Part shown: positions 11,319 to 26,179 of the stretch, piece by piece
Position numbering within the stretch: position 1 is the first letter of the stretch
Layout of the letters: every line of letters begins with the position of its first letter
Assembly (NCBI GenBank): GCA_021234155.1
Contig: JAJEKV010000017.1
Coordinates: 1,791,467-1,855,466 of the forward strand
From: Isoetes taiwanensis
Lineage: Eukaryota; Streptophyta; Lycopodiopsida; Isoetales; Isoetaceae
Direction: 5' to 3'
DNA: 64,000 nucleotides
Notes under the pieces: generated by a model
Told to the model about the DNA's origin: nothing
Database searches by the model: none
What the model saw: only the letters and a program-made list of their open reading frames with translations
Made by a program: the position numbers and the translations under genes

Positions 11319-12340
11319 TTTGCAAGTTCAATACTCTAATACCGAGTGATGACTTTATCTATTGAAACATTCAAGAAGTATTGCTAGAAGGCAATCAATC
11401 ATCCTTTGAACCTTGGTCACGGTGAACATTAGATTAATAAAGTTTTGATTTTGTTTGCATCTTTATGGGTTTTTTATTCTATGTTCATTCAAGGCCATCG
11501 ATCGACGGCATATTCTCGGTATTTGCCAGACCGAGGGCCATTAACATTTTAACAAAAAATTAAGAAGCCACTTCCTATGGTCTGGATCGAACATATATGG
11601 TATTGAAATTATATTGCAAAGACGAATAAGGGCAAAAAAAAGAAAAAAAAATGGAATGAAACCTTCCAATTCTAACCTGGATGCAAATCCTATTCTTGAT
11701 GCAACCTGATAAGACCAAACACAATAGACCATTAAAACGCAAGAGCATTTTGCCATAGGTTTCAAAAAGCAGTCAACCACAGCAGCTGCCCAGGGCCCAA
11801 GCACACGGTATTTCCTATGGCGCATGTGGGCTGTTCACCTCCAGAAAGGAACCAAGGCATCTACCAAGGAAAAACATTAAGCTCCCTGTAGCTATGGTGT
11901 GCAGAAAAGATGGCCTGGTACAGCCAAATGGGATCTAGACCACGATGGGCTGCTAAATCCAAAGCATGATTTGCACCTGTAGCAGGATTTCGGTCCAGAT
12001 GCAGGGCCGACCCCCTCGGCATGCAAGCACAGTTGTCTGCCTTATCCAATCTCTCAAAACCAGGGACTGTAGATAGAAGTACTAGAAAATTACATGAAGA
12101 ATAGCTACTTACCAGATCGCTCCATCCCGCCAGACACTCCAATCTGCAGAGGCCTCCAGATCCGACAGAAACAACATGGTAGGAAGACATGTCCGTCCAA
12201 CACATTATCTGCCCATGTGCGCATTCGATCCTTTCCTTTTCCATACCATGCACAACATCCACAAAAAATCTAAAACCTCAAGCCAAAAAAAAGAAGATTG
12301 ATCTTTAATTGCAAATAAGCTCCTCAAACATGCAAAACAA
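11319..12340. repeat. Segmental duplication copy 1, right part
   Basis: This continues the duplicated segment after the Helitron. tttgcaagttcaatactcta (11319 on) matches 53105 on. 11655-11870 matches 53195-53410 (ggatgcaa, agaccattaaaac, tttcaaaaagcagtcaacca). 12045-12330 matches 56216-56530 (gaaaattacatgaagaatag, cttttccataccatgcac). Minus-strand frames here have plausible donors (..gcgatctg|gtaagt near 12113), so the segment may derive from a host transcript, but the product is not recognised. Confidence 0.8.
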
Positions 12341-12589
12341 GGTGCTGCGCAACAGGGTTGCTCTCCATGGCCGGAGGGTGAAGTAGCTTAAATCATAGTT
12401 CAAAGTCATATTTTGACAATCAATTCAAATTTCTACTTCTAGACAAGAGAATACTTGATGATTTTATGGGAATTGGCCTGAAGAAATCTTTGGTGCTTGG
12501 CATGGAATAAGTATTGCAGAAGCATAAGGGCAAGTGTAATAGAGCAGAGAATGGAAATACATGTTTTGCCAGGATAGAAATGAGAGAGC

Positions 12590-12745
12590 TCCTCTCGAGC
12601 TCTCTCTCTCTCTCCCTCGCGTCGGCCACATGCTCCAAATTTTTTTATCTCTCGTGCTATACGGCGAGAGATAATTTTTATACCGTATAGCATGAGAGAT
12701 GCCGAGAGATAATAATCTCTCGTGGCTTAACAATGCCGTTAAAGG
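12590..12745. mobile_element. CTCTCG inverted-repeat family, copy a (3' part)
   Basis: It contains a (CT)n stretch, catgctccaaattttttt, a palindrome ctatacgg...ccgtatag enclosing cgagagataattttta, and a closing gagagataataatctctcg. The same ordered features recur in copies b and c. No coding content. It is a MITE-like or satellite-derived unit of unknown superfamily. Confidence 0.65.
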
Positions 12746-13934
12746 GCAAAAATAAAAGATAGACTGGAAAATAAAAATAGACGTCGGATTTTTTTTCCGA
12801 ATCCCCTGTTCTTAAGACGCAGCTATGGCAGAAGGCCATAGACCAAGAGTCGACCAGGAAGGTCTTAAGATCGACTAGGAGCGGTTCTTTCAGATGCAGG
12901 CCGGATGCTTTAATGCAGATTCGTCAAGTCTAATCCTTGCCCTTTATGATATTGAGATATTTGGCTGTCCAGATGCGTTTTCTATTGGAATTTTATGGTT
13001 CGAGCATTGATAGATTGAGCAGAAGCAATTCATGTTGAGGCAAATCCCTTCTCTTATGGACTCCATATACAGCCGGCCTGTTACAGGACATGTCCTCTGC
13101 CGGTGCTCAAAAAAGAGTACATTAATCTATTCTTTTTCCAACAAAACATGGCAGCAGGTGGGTGCTGTACCCAGCCGGCATGGTTGCTGCTGTTTTAGAA
13201 TCATAGACATAATCTTTGCTCCTCCTGTCTGACGAATCCAGACATAGGCTCTTAAAGTCCTGAGAATCCATGGCAAAGAGGGAAATATCTGATCCTATAG
13301 ACCAGGAAGCACTTCGAATTTGAAATCAGAAAACAATAACATTTCAAGGACGAGCATATCCCAAATAAAAATAAAACAACAGTTATAGAGAGTTTCAGTT
13401 TGAACATGCCTATAAATATGGCAGAGTACTTAGCTCGCGGATCAGGTGAAAAATTCTTTGGTGATTCTAATTTCACGTTATATCCCCAAGAGACTGCCGT
13501 ATTGTCATCACTCCGCAAACCATAGTTGAATTGCGTAGCAGCAGAGACGGCTGTGAAGGAATATCCTGAAGGGCCATGATCGGAACTCCATACCATAAAT
13601 TAGGGCATATCATGAATCAGGGCATTTTGCTGCGATTTTGTTTCTGCCATGAATCAGGGCCTTTTGATTTTTTCGCAGATTGAATCAGAGACTTGGATTC
13701 ACAAATCATTTTTTTGTTTGTCAAAAGCCCTGTTCTACAAGGCCGGATTCTATCCAAGGCCGGATTCAGCAAATGCAAATAGATTAGTGTCGCAAAGGGC
13801 CTACAAAGGGCAAACCTACAACCATGAAGGGCTGGAGCAGCGGCCGACCATGAAGACAGGGCCGTAGGTGCAAATTCAGGTGGTTGCCCCTTTTTCTTTT
13901 CCGATGGGTTTTTTCGGGATTTCTCTTTTCTTTA
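12746..13934. other. Unassigned stretch
   Basis: No domain, RNA gene or element ends seen. Open frames up to 114 codons on the minus strand (13252-13596) have no recognisable motif. Confidence 0.3.
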
Positions 13935-14265
13935 CTAACGGCCAAAAGTTAATGGGAATGCCCCTCTTTGCTGTTAGGGAGAAATTGTCTCTCGAGGTGA
14001 GAGTCAAGAAAACCCACTCTCACCCATCTCTCCCCTTCTCCAATCTCTCTCAGATATCTCTCGTAATCTCTAAGTCCGTGATGTGGCCAACGATCTCCCT
14101 CCCTCCCTCCCTCCCTCCCTCCCTCCCTCCCCCTCCCTCTCTCTCTCTCTCTACATGCTCCAAATTTTTTTCTTTCTTTCGTATATACTGGGCGAGAGAT
14201 AATTTTTATACCGTATAGTGTGAGAGATAATGAGAGATAATAATCTCTCGTTGCCTAATATTAAA
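13935..14265. mobile_element. CTCTCG inverted-repeat family, copy b (near complete)
   Basis: It starts with ctaacggccaaaagttaatg then gggaatgcccctctttgctg, followed by attgtctctcgaggtgagag. It runs through a (CCCT)n/(CT)n stretch and catgctccaaattttttt to the ccgtatag palindrome and gagagataataatctctcg. Left and right ends carry related inverted motifs (ttgtctctcg versus cgagagattatta). Confidence 0.7.
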
Positions 14266-14317
14266 ATAACCGGCCGGTTTTTTTTTATCATACCTATTTT
14301 TTTTCTATCCATGTTTT

Positions 14318-14660
14318 CGTGGGCAGGGGAGGCGGCGAATTTGCAGTCTTAGAACAGGCTATGTTTTCGTGGGCTATGGCGGATTTGCACTCTTAGATCG
14401 TGGGCTATGGCGGATTTGCAATCTTAGATCGTGGGCTATGGCGGATTTGCACTCTTAGAACAGGCTTTCCACAAATCGGGAGGTTCACAGCCATAGCCAT
14501 ATGAATAGCCATATGAAAGCCCAAGGGAGGCTTTTCACAGCCAAATCGGGAGGCTTGGCATGAAGCTTGGCCGCCTGCGCATGAATCAGCCATGAAGCTT
14601 GGCCGCCTGCCCTGAAGCCACGAATCTGCCCTGAAGCCACGAATCTGCACTGAATCTTAG
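14318..14660. repeat. 31-bp tandem repeat and a second small repeat
   Basis: gtgggctatggcggatttgc plus actcttagatc is repeated three times head to tail from 14369 to 14461, with a diverged copy at 14318-14360. Farther right, gccctgaagccacgaatct is repeated at about 14609 and 14628, and gaagcttggccgcctg at about 14561 and 14595. Confidence 0.85.
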
Positions 14661-14927
14661 ATTTGAAGCTTTGGCTTTGGGCATGCCCCGCATATGGCAG
14701 AGTAAAATCTTGTTGATCTGGGGCTCTATTAGAAGCCCTGTTGCAGCATTATGGCATTCTACGGTAGTCATCGAAGGTTCACTTTGAACCTCTGCTTACA
14801 GTTCCATCATGCACTGCGCCAACGCACAGAGGATTGAACAAATTGGAGTCGAAAAAATCGTCTAGAGCTCGAATCTCACTCTGCAAAAAATTCTACAAAA
14901 CAGACTTCATAGGAATCTAAAGCTACA

Positions 14928-14970
14928 ATTGAAGAAAAGCATTCGATTGAAGAAAAGCATTCAATTGAAG
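14928..14970. repeat. 18-bp tandem repeat
   Basis: attgaagaaaagcattc is repeated about two and a half times. It makes a short lysine-rich open frame by itself and is not evidence of a gene. Confidence 0.8.
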
Positions 14971-15124
14971 AAATATTGGAAATTGAGAAGGAACAGCAGC
15001 GACGGAACTAAAGGAGAATACCGGGGGCTTGCCTCTTCTTCTAAACCCAAGCATACTGCACTAAAAAACAGAGTACCAAAAAAAAGGCCTCTCGTTGCCA
15101 GAATCACGAATGGATTGAATTTTG

Positions 15125-15377
15125 ACGGCATCCCTTAACAACCAAAAGTAATGAAAACACCCCTAACTGTTGTTGTTAAGGGCAAATTGTCTCTCAGGGG
15201 AGAGTCAAAAATTTGTCTCTCCCCCTATCTCTCGTCATCTCCCATCTCTCATTATCTCTCATTTTATCTCTCGGCTCGCATCAGGGGAGAGTCAAAAATT
15301 TGTCTCTCCCCCTATCTCTCGTCATCTCACATCTCTCATTATCTCTCATTTTATCTCTCGGCTCGCATGTGGCCAAC

Positions 15378-15420
<43 letters not shown>

Positions 15421-15540
15421 GATCTCTCTCTTTGTCTCTCTCTCTCTCTCTGCCAAGAGATAATTTTTTTTACATATATGCAATTTTATATATATATACC
15501 GCGAGATAACAAGAGACAATTATCTCTCGTGCACTAACTG
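15125..15540. mobile_element. CTCTCG inverted-repeat family, copy c (with internal duplication)
   Basis: It starts with ccttaacaaccaaaagtaatg and aaattgtctctcaggggaga and ends with gagacaattatctctcgtg. A unit of 87 bp (15196-15282) is repeated in tandem at 15283-15369. A long (TC)n follows, then ccaagagataattttttt. The outer ends are imperfect inverted repeats of each other around attgtctct. Confidence 0.7.
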
Positions 15541-16526
15541 GCCTAGTTTGGCCTCAAAATTCCACTGCCGGCCAGAAATTCTTTTCATGTTGCCGTAGTT
15601 CTGGATGTCATGTTTTTGTTCTTAGCTACGACATAGCAAAACTAAGTAAATTGGCATTTGATTCGAAGAAAATCGCTTTTCAATTTTGCTTTACAAGCAA
15701 AACCTATGTAAGTCGTCGACGTTCGTCATATTTCATCTGCAAGTGCAAAAAGTCGTAGGATTTTGTTCAGGGGTCTTTTCAAATCCTCTGTTTATGTCTT
15801 AGTTCCGGTCTTGTTTTCTATTGTTAGTTCTTAATTTTTGTTTCTGATCCATGGTGTTTCTTAGATTCGAGTCATGGCCGAAGCAACTGTGGTATCAATA
15901 TCCGAAACATAGCTCAAAAAGGGCCATGCATTCTTGATTTCTTCAAGAAACGTTCAAGCTTTTTGTCCTAGTTTTCTTTCTGCATACTGTGATTTTTGAA
16001 AAATACAGAGCCGAATCCAAATAGAAGAAACGGTCAAGCTTTTTGTCCTAGTTTTCTTGCTGTATACCTGTGATTTTTGAAAAATACAGTGCCGAATCCA
16101 AACAGATCTGGGCTACTAAATCAAATGCTCTTTTAAATGCTCTAGCAAGAAGAAAACTTGAATCTTCCTCATAAATCTTTGCGCAAATGCCTCCTGATGC
16201 AGGGGAAGTGGCATTTGGAAGGGACAAATAGGGCACACAAAATCACCGAAATAAAAACTGCCATCAAAATAAACAGAGGCAAAATGCATGTCCTTATGTT
16301 AAGAAGTCTTGTTCTGCATACGAGTTGCTGTAGGCCGGATTGAACAAAGACAGCCGAATTATGGTCATAGAAGTTTTATATCTACTCTCAATCCGGCCAG
16401 CTTCTGGCATATAGAACCCAAATCTGTAAAAGGGTATCGAGGCGAAGCCTGTTGCCATGTTGCCATAGCTGCCATAACGACCGGCTGGAAAATATTTTAG
16501 GGAGAAGAAAAAACTTCGGGATGGTA
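15541..16526. other. Unassigned stretch
   Basis: One noticeable direct repeat (caagctttttgtcctagttt at about 15955 and 16035, followed by similar sequence through agccgaatccaaa). No gene or element ends recognised. Confidence 0.4.
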
Positions 16527-16678
16527 CTCTTTTTAACAGCAAAAATTCAATGAGAATGCCCCTCTTTGTTGTTAGGAAGAAATTGTCTCTCGAGGTGAGA
16601 GTCAACAAAACCCACTCTCACCCATCTCTCACCTTCTCCCATCTCTCGTATTGTCTCTCGTAATCTCTAAGTCCGCAT
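16527..16678. mobile_element. CTCTCG inverted-repeat family, copy d (interrupted by a LINE)
   Basis: It carries the same 5' features as copy b (gagaatgcccctctttgttg, attgtctctcgaggtgagag, actctcacccatctctc) up to ccgcatgtggcc. At that point LINE sequence begins. The right part is missing or replaced by the (CT)n tract after the LINEs. Confidence 0.65.

Positions 16679-19717
<3,039 letters not shown>

Positions 19718-19787
<70 letters not shown>
19718..19787. repeat. (CT)n microsatellite following LINE 2
   Basis: The junction tttctctttctctctct after the LINE 2 tail is identical to the junction after the LINE 1 tail, so the CT tract may belong to the LINE tail or its target. Confidence 0.9.
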
Positions 19788-19791
<4 letters not shown>

Positions 19792-19799
19792 TCCCCAGA

Positions 19800-20293
19800 A
19801 TGATAGTCATTTTGCAGACGATGAATGCATGAAGGTGAGGCCTAGTTACATTTATTGCGTCATGTGAATGAAGAACTTTAAGCTTCAGCTCATGGTTGGG
19901 TATTCCAGAATGTGTGAAGTTATTAAGGAAATTTGAGGTTGCATAAGGGTGGTCGTGTATGATTTCATCTTGCTTAGTGATGTGGTCATGATTATAATAT
20001 GATTTGTCATGACTAGGAACTCTACTAAGAATACGATCATTGAAGCTATCAAGACTCTTATTAATCGTCGACAATGTATTCTGTGTCTTGCATGAAGCTG
20101 AATTTCGCAGTACATCAGACGGATATAAAAATTCAATGCCATCTTCTATGCTAGTAGCTATATTGAATATATCTAGTGAGACTGTCGACCCCTCCCAATT
20201 TTCTCCTATAGGATCGAGAAAATGCATTAGTTCAAGTTGATTTATGTTATGTATCGGTTCTTCTAATCTCATTGTACATGAAAAGTTTGCCAC
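19800..20293 (-). pseudogene. Helitron helicase, C-terminal part
   Basis: The frame carries the order of Helitron Pif1-like helicases: a region like DIGENWEG, TINKSLDSFNDRILSRVP (the tN..vd.iN..i.. motif), and HPYATSNFLNNFTHSGIPNH followed by ELKLKVL. In the family these correspond to the conserved acidic-to-proline segments (P.eFLnsl...G.P.H.L.LK.g). The final residues run into the (CT)n tract, so the C-terminus is lost. Confidence 0.75.
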
Positions 20294-20317
20294 AATAGCA
20301 CAGATTTTATGGATGCA

Positions 20318-20809
20318 TTATATGACGCACCCCCTCCCCTTCCCCCTCCCTTTTACGACAGGCGCGACTTGTCTAAAATCTTCAGAGGCAATGAAATGTT
20401 TGCCTCCAAAACGAAGATTGTCCTTGCACAGTCGTTGTAATAGATGATGGACACTTTCTATGACAGCTTTATTGGCCATTGGGAATTCATCCCAGATGAT
20501 GGCCTTAGCTGCAATGATCAGGTTTGCTGCTCCAGAATCATGTCTCATCATGGAATGAAGCCCTGCGTTATTTTCTTCCACGGGGATTTGGAACAACGAC
20601 TGGGTCGTTCGTCCTCCGGGTACTGGAGACCTACTAATGCTGTCATACCACATGGTATAACTATACCTTGATTGCCTCGTATAGATAGACATATGCAATT
20701 TAGTAGGAACATTTTCCCCTGCCCGCCTTTCCATCAATGAATAAAGGTTGGTTGCTCCCTGGGGATCCAAGCGATTCCCGAACGAAGTTCTATATCTTTT
20801 GTTGGTCAT
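20318..20809 (-). pseudogene. Helitron helicase, motifs II-III region
   Basis: IIWDEFPMANKAVIESVHHL is the Walker B region (DE) and FGGKHFIASEDFRQVAPVV is the adjacent GGk..v...DFRQ.pVV signature of Pif1-like Helitron helicases. The normally conserved G of GDFRQ is E here. The upstream part, ending around 20809, aligns in order with the helicase N-terminal segment. This copy is not expected to be active because the surrounding frames are broken. Confidence 0.8.
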
Positions 20810-21191
20810 TTTTTGTTATGCTCGTCATTTGCATTACTTCATCTAAGTATCGTCCATGGTTAGGAAATTTCCGCAATTCATGCATGACATCTCTTCTGAG
20901 ACGAGGCTGTAGTTGGAGACCAAATGCCATGATATTGGTACTATGTTGTGTTAGAATGTTATTGAGTAAATGAAGGGATTCATTAAAAGCGATTGTCTCG
21001 TCATTTGGATACTCATCTAGCAAGTCGATACTCATTGGTACTTTGAACCTGTGCCATAGCTCAATTGCTGGAACTTGATCCAGCAACAGCATGGCAAAAA
21101 GAAGTCGTCGATGTGTGGAACTCAATGATAAGGAAGCGGCTTCCTCCATCACTAATACAGCCTCGTTATGTGCTACAAGCAACCCTTCCAC
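20790..21191 (-). pseudogene. Helitron protein, segment between Rep and helicase
   Basis: HRRLLFAMLLLDQVPAIELW and the following NILTQHSTNIMAFGLQLQPR match the pattern of the Helitron region just before the helicase (LR.lF..iLl...p..p..LW, then ...l...g.sL.dfgLP.P). It overlaps the next block in a different frame, indicating a frameshift. Confidence 0.7.
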
Positions 21192-21330
21192 CTCTGCTGC
21201 AGCATGCTGTTATGTTTCATATTGTTGTCCGTTGACAAGTTTTAGGTCATCCCATGTCCTTTTAGGGCGGTGCAACAAAATTTGTCTCAAGTAGAATGCT
21301 TCTCTAACTCAAGGCAATAGTAAACATATC

Positions 21331-21642
21331 CTACATACAACTGGTTCCCTTACACTCTTCTTCATTGTGTTCCTCGTGAACCCCTTTCCGCTCTTGTTCC
21401 ATATGGGTTCTAGATTTGATTGCCAATGGTGGATTTTGTGTGATTAATGTGTGTTGTTCGTGATAGTGAATGTAAGTGAATGTATCAAACTCGACATCTA
21501 GGGGATGCAAGAAATATCGGTCCAACAACGACTTCATGTTAAGATGTGGCAGATGCAGGGGCTGGCATTTGACAGCAGAAGACTTATTTGTTATATCATA
21601 TGACATGGTTCTCCATGCCGTCTCCGTGCTGATAAATAACAT
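21331..21642 (-). pseudogene. Helitron protein, segment after Rep
   Basis: ETAWRTMSYDITNKSSAVKC then LHLPHLN and LLDRYFLHP resemble the conserved Helitron stretch (sEA.WRif.f.ih...PaV..LqvHLp......L..yF). It ends before a gap at 21200-21330. Confidence 0.75.
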
Positions 21643-21821
21643 GCCCTCAAGTAATCCTGCATTTCATTCCTAGGATGTCATCTAGCAGTCTCTTCAAATG
21701 GTGTATACCCTGATGCTTGGCACGTGGTATTTTTTCTTTGATCATTATTCCTCGACGAGGATTCTGCAGCCGCTTCATGTTGATTGTTTAACGACGATAG
21801 TATGGAAATTGAGTGTCTTTC

Positions 21822-22004
21822 CTAAGTTACCCAAAAACTGGCATTGTCGAATCCCTTATAAATGTAACCATAAAGGTAGAAGAGCACATGGACTGTGGAT
21901 GCAACATCTACCATAATGTGACAATCCAACTCATGCAAGAGAAAGGCATTGTACGGAACCACCCATACATCATCTATACTCCTCCTCCTGCACCTGCCGC
22001 CCAA
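21822..22004 (-). pseudogene. Helitron Rep, tyrosine motif segment
   Basis: DVWVVPYNAFLLHELDCHIM precedes LYGYIYKGFDNASF. This is the Helitron Rep catalytic tyrosine motif (kYiYKG.d), with both tyrosines present (plus 21853-21879). The segment upstream of it lies 3.6 kb away beyond LINE 3. Confidence 0.85.
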
Positions 22005-25000
22005 ATGCTACCCCCGCCTCGGCTCCTCGCTCCTTCGCCCCTTACAACTCGGCTCAAGCCCCGGCCACCAAATGCCGCCTCTTTGCCTCCGCCTCGCTGT
22101 CCGCTTGTCCGTCCCCGAAACTCGTTGCTCCCGGGCCGGGGTCCTTCCGTGACACACACTACACAAGCATCTCCGATCGCTCAATAGGAATTGTGCCTCC
22201 GGGTGGTGGTCTGGAACTGTCGGGGTTTTCCGTGGGCGTAGGGCTTATAGCCTCAATTCGATGGCTGTGGACATGGACCTCATCTTCCTCATGGAGACAT
22301 GGGAACACCCAGGCCACAGGTTGCCCGACCGCCAGGGTACCAAAGATTTTTCTGTTCAATGGTTGTACAGGGAGACATGGGCACGGTGGGGTTGCCTGCT
22401 ACTACCGGGTAGCCTTGGCACATTTGGTTTCCCTCCGTAAGACCGGCGGACATGATCGCTATTTGTGGGTCCGAAAAACCACCCCGGCGGCGATCCTCTC
22501 TCCTAGCCGCTTGCTACTTTCCCCATGCGAGAGAGTCCCTTCTATCACGCGACCCCGAGGTGGGCCGGATGGACCCGAATGTCGATCTATATGATGATAT
22601 ACAGCAGCACAAGCGGATGGGCAGAGTCATGCTTCTTGGAGACTTCAATGCGTCGACAGGGGTGGAACAGGCCATGCGGCTGGACCCCTCGATGATGGCG
22701 TCTTTGCTGCGTCCAGAGGCAGCTTTGCCCACGGCACTTTCGATGATGCCGGTCCGAGTCACCCGCCCGGAAGACAATTGCTCCTGATGTGTGGTATCTT
22801 TGACCTGCTCATATGCAATGGCCTACCACAATGGCCCTCTTCCCACGGGTACACTTGTAGACAGGACAATCACGGCGACGGAACTAGTGTCGTGGATTAT
22901 GTCATAGTAGCTGCACAGGATGTACACCTTGTCAGCCATTTTCACGTGGGCACGGACAGTCGGGACGAGGAGGCCGACTCAGATCACCTCCCACTCTATG
23001 TGAGGCTGGCCTGGCCAAATTCATCGCCCTCCCGAAGCAGCACCTTGCCGACCTCGGTTGCACTTGGATTATGAGCAGGCGGAGGGTTACGCTGACATGC
23101 TCGCAGAAGCCCTCCCGACAGTTCTTTTGGATCAGCAAACCGACCAGCTGGTTGAGCTCCTCAGAACAGGGGCAGACAACTACTTTGGGAGACCTCCCCC
23201 ACGCCAGAGATCAGAGGCTACAACCTTTCCGCGTAACAGATGGTTTGATGCTGAGTGTAAGGAACGCAAACACGCACTCCGTCTCATCGTGGATCAGGAC
23301 ACGCGAGCTCAGGCCACCAGCCATTACCGCGCCTTCCTCAAGGAAACAAAGACAAGGTACCTGGCAAGGCACCAAGGAGAAATGTTCGGCCTACTAGACA
23401 CCCACCCGAGAACTTTCACGGCAGGGGGTACTCCAAAACCGGCACAACCTAAGGGGAACATCCGCGGTGAAAGCAATGGGAGCAATGTGATCCCGGGGAA
23501 CACTGAACAGATGTGCCCTTGAAAATATGGCCCAATTTGGTGATCCGCGAAAGAAGATGTCCAGAAGAGGGCCGCGGTGCTGGCTAATGGGAAGGCGGCC
23601 GGACTTAGGCGGCACATAAGCGGAGTTGCTCAAGTGGGCGAGACAGCCCATGGTGCCCATCCTTGGCGCCCGCTGTTCAGCGGTATTTTGCAAAGAGGTT
23701 TTCCTCGGTCATGGACCACGTGGCGGGGGACCCACACTATCCGGCCAATTCCGAACCATCATGAATTATTTCGGTGTTTGCCAAAAAGCTGTTGGCGGGC
23801 ATTCTCGAACAACGCGGGGTAACCACCGGGCGGGCGGAAGAAAATCAGGGCACTTACCCGCCCGGGCTTCCGACCCGACATTCGACCATTGATCACATCT
23901 TCACACTTTCGGGGCCACAATGGGGATAGCGGAACCTTCCGGGAGGACACAATATTCTTGTTTTGTGGACTTTGCAAAAGCTTTTCGACCGCGGTACCGG
24001 GAAAAGTTGTGGGCGAGATTGCACCATCACGGGGCTCCACAATGGATCTATGAACGGCGATTGTCTGGTATCTGACGAGCACGAGCCGCATGCAAGGAAG
24101 GACGATCATTTGCCCAGCGGCATTGGAGTTAGGCAAGGTTGTCCTCTCACCCACACTCTTTGGACTTTATATTGACCCGGTTAGGCCCGGCTTGCTGCCA
24201 ATGGGGGGACGAAGATCTGACTCTTGCACCGGGTCATCCGGCGGCTCATCTATGCGGATGATGTGGACCTCTTAGCCCATACACGGAGGGCATGCGAGGC
24301 ACACCTAGATGCCTTGGACACATTTCTGCCGGGCAGCGGACATGCGTGTCAACTTTGGCCAAGACTAAGGTGGTCCTCATATCCTCCTCACGTCATCCAA
24401 AGCACCTCGACGCGGCTCACTTATCGGTGGATGGTAGAGGTCACACCCGGCTACAAGTACACAGGGGTGGAATTTCCGAATCCTCAATGTATTGGGATGC
24501 ATCCATTAAGCCGGTGACCGAGTTGGAAGGCACCGACGAATGCAAAACAATAGTCATAGGGCGTAGTCAGATGATGGGGCCACCATCCACATTTGTTCCG
24601 AACCGGGTGGAGTCCCGGTTCTTACAGATGGAGTCGAGGTGTGGGCCCGGTGGTGTCTTTGGCGACTTGGAACGACTTGGAGCAGGTCCGTAAGGCATTT
24701 TTGACGCGGGCACTTGGGGGTCAAGCCCTCCGCCCATATCGATCTTGTTGCGAGGAGACGGGATTCATGCCCCCGCAAAGATGTGGCCCTCGATAGACAC
24801 ATTGTTTATTTCCGGAAGGTGGCCAAGATGGGCGATGAGCCCGCAAACGACTCGGGGCTTGTTGGAAGGACAAGAGAGCCCGGTGGGCTGGCTTGAACGT
24901 AGGCACATAGGTGCGTCAGTGCACAATACGCCAGCCCGGGGATAGGGGCCGAGGGGGCACTTGGACTCTTGTTTCACGGGAAGCTCGGGACCACATGCTC

Positions 25001-25583
25001 TCGAAGCAGTAAAGATGGCACACTACAAACAATACATAAACCCGCCGGTTCGAGGCCCACGGCTCTACCTGTGATTCTCCGGTTGCCCATGAAGAAGCTT
25101 AGGATCATCGCCAGCGTCCATTCGAGCAGGGTCCACCATCTTCGGCTTGAGGCGGATTGCGGTGGATTGGAAAGCCGCGTGCGGGGCAGGCTTTGTCGGT
25201 GTTACCGTGGGGGGTTGTTGAGGATGAAAGCCATGCCTTCGTGAGTGTCCAAAATATAGTCGGTCGGGCTCACTACGCCCTCTTGATGTGACTTGGTCTG
25301 CCGCACTGAGTACAGCCGTCGATTCGATCCCTTGGCTCCTACCTCCGTGAGGTTTTGGATCTCAAGGACTCACCTCTATCCCCGCGCCTATCCGAGGTGC
25401 CGGAATTCATGTGTATATGTATATTTGTACATAGCCGGTAAGCTTGTTGTTTGGACGATTTTTCCTCGTGAAGGGGTTTTTAATCCGGGTAGCAACGGGC
25501 TTGCTGCACCCGTGTAATTTGGGTCCCATAGGCCGATTGGCCTCCGCGGACGATAAAAGAACCTTCCTTCCTTCCTTCCTATA
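21985..25583 (+). mobile_element. LINE 3 (endonuclease plus reverse transcriptase), inserted in the Helitron
   Basis: Coding remnants run in order over several frames. VVVWNCRGFPW (endonuclease N-terminal motif) is near 22200 and LLGDFNAST near 22640. SVVDYVIVAAQDV and SDHLPLYVRL (endonuclease C-terminal motifs) are near 22890-23000. The RT palm motif with GCPL/LFGLYID is near 24130-24170 and LIYADDVDLLAHTRRACEAH near 24240. The 3' end has the hairpin ggccgattggcc, ctccgcggacgataaaag and a (TTCC)n tail (25563-25583). The proline-rich 5' part starts about 21985. GC-rich relative to the host sequence. Many frameshifts: a dead copy. Confidence 0.85.
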
Positions 25584-25589
25584 TTGTAT

Positions 25590-25830
25590 GTATCCTTTCG
25601 AATCAATATAAGTTGTTGGGTTGACATCTTTTGAGTATTCGTAACAATAGGAACTGCCATTCGGGGAGCACCTTTTCGTATGTCTATGTATCACAAATTT
25701 TTGGACTTGTCTTTGAAGGATTGGATCAGTAGGCAATTCAGTAGAGATGATCTCATCTATGCATTCAACTGGTATGTCGGGCTCAGTTCGCAAGACGAGA
25801 TGCGCATGTGGCAGTCCACGTTTTTGGATT
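25590..25830 (-). pseudogene. Helitron Rep, HUH motif segment
   Basis: The minus strand reads LPHAHLVLRTEPDIPVECID, with the HxH metal-binding motif at about 25801-25814. EIISTELP and a cysteine-bearing region (KRCSPNGSSYCYEYSKDVNP, TTYIDSKGYIQYR) follow. In intact Helitrons this is followed directly by the VVPYN...YIYKG segment, here displaced by LINE 3. Confidence 0.85.
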
Positions 25831-26179
25831 TCTATGACTGTTTATCACATATGATATGCATTGGAAAAATTTATGAAAAAGCTCTGTCAACCGTTGTAAT
25901 CTTCCATAAAAGCACTGGATGACAATCATAGAAACATCAGATGCATTTTGTCTAGGTCTAAGTCTGCTTCGTAGTCATAGTAATGAATAAAGTTGGACGA
26001 CCTTTTGATCCAGACAATGAGAGCGCATGGGCTACTTGCACAGAACACCATCTCTGACAACCCAAGGAGGATAATGGCAAAACGATGTCATTTTGAGCAT
26101 CATTTTCTCGTTCAGAATAGTCCTCATCGTATTGCACTCTTCTATTTCGAAATGATGGCGTTCTAAAGTAGTCTAATCA

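Noticed and set aside
11861-12262. 133-codon minus-strand protein gene with a paralogue at 56171-56425
   Set aside because: The frames of the two copies diverge by shifts and the only shared signals are splice-like sites. The duplication explains the similarity, and no family was recognised.
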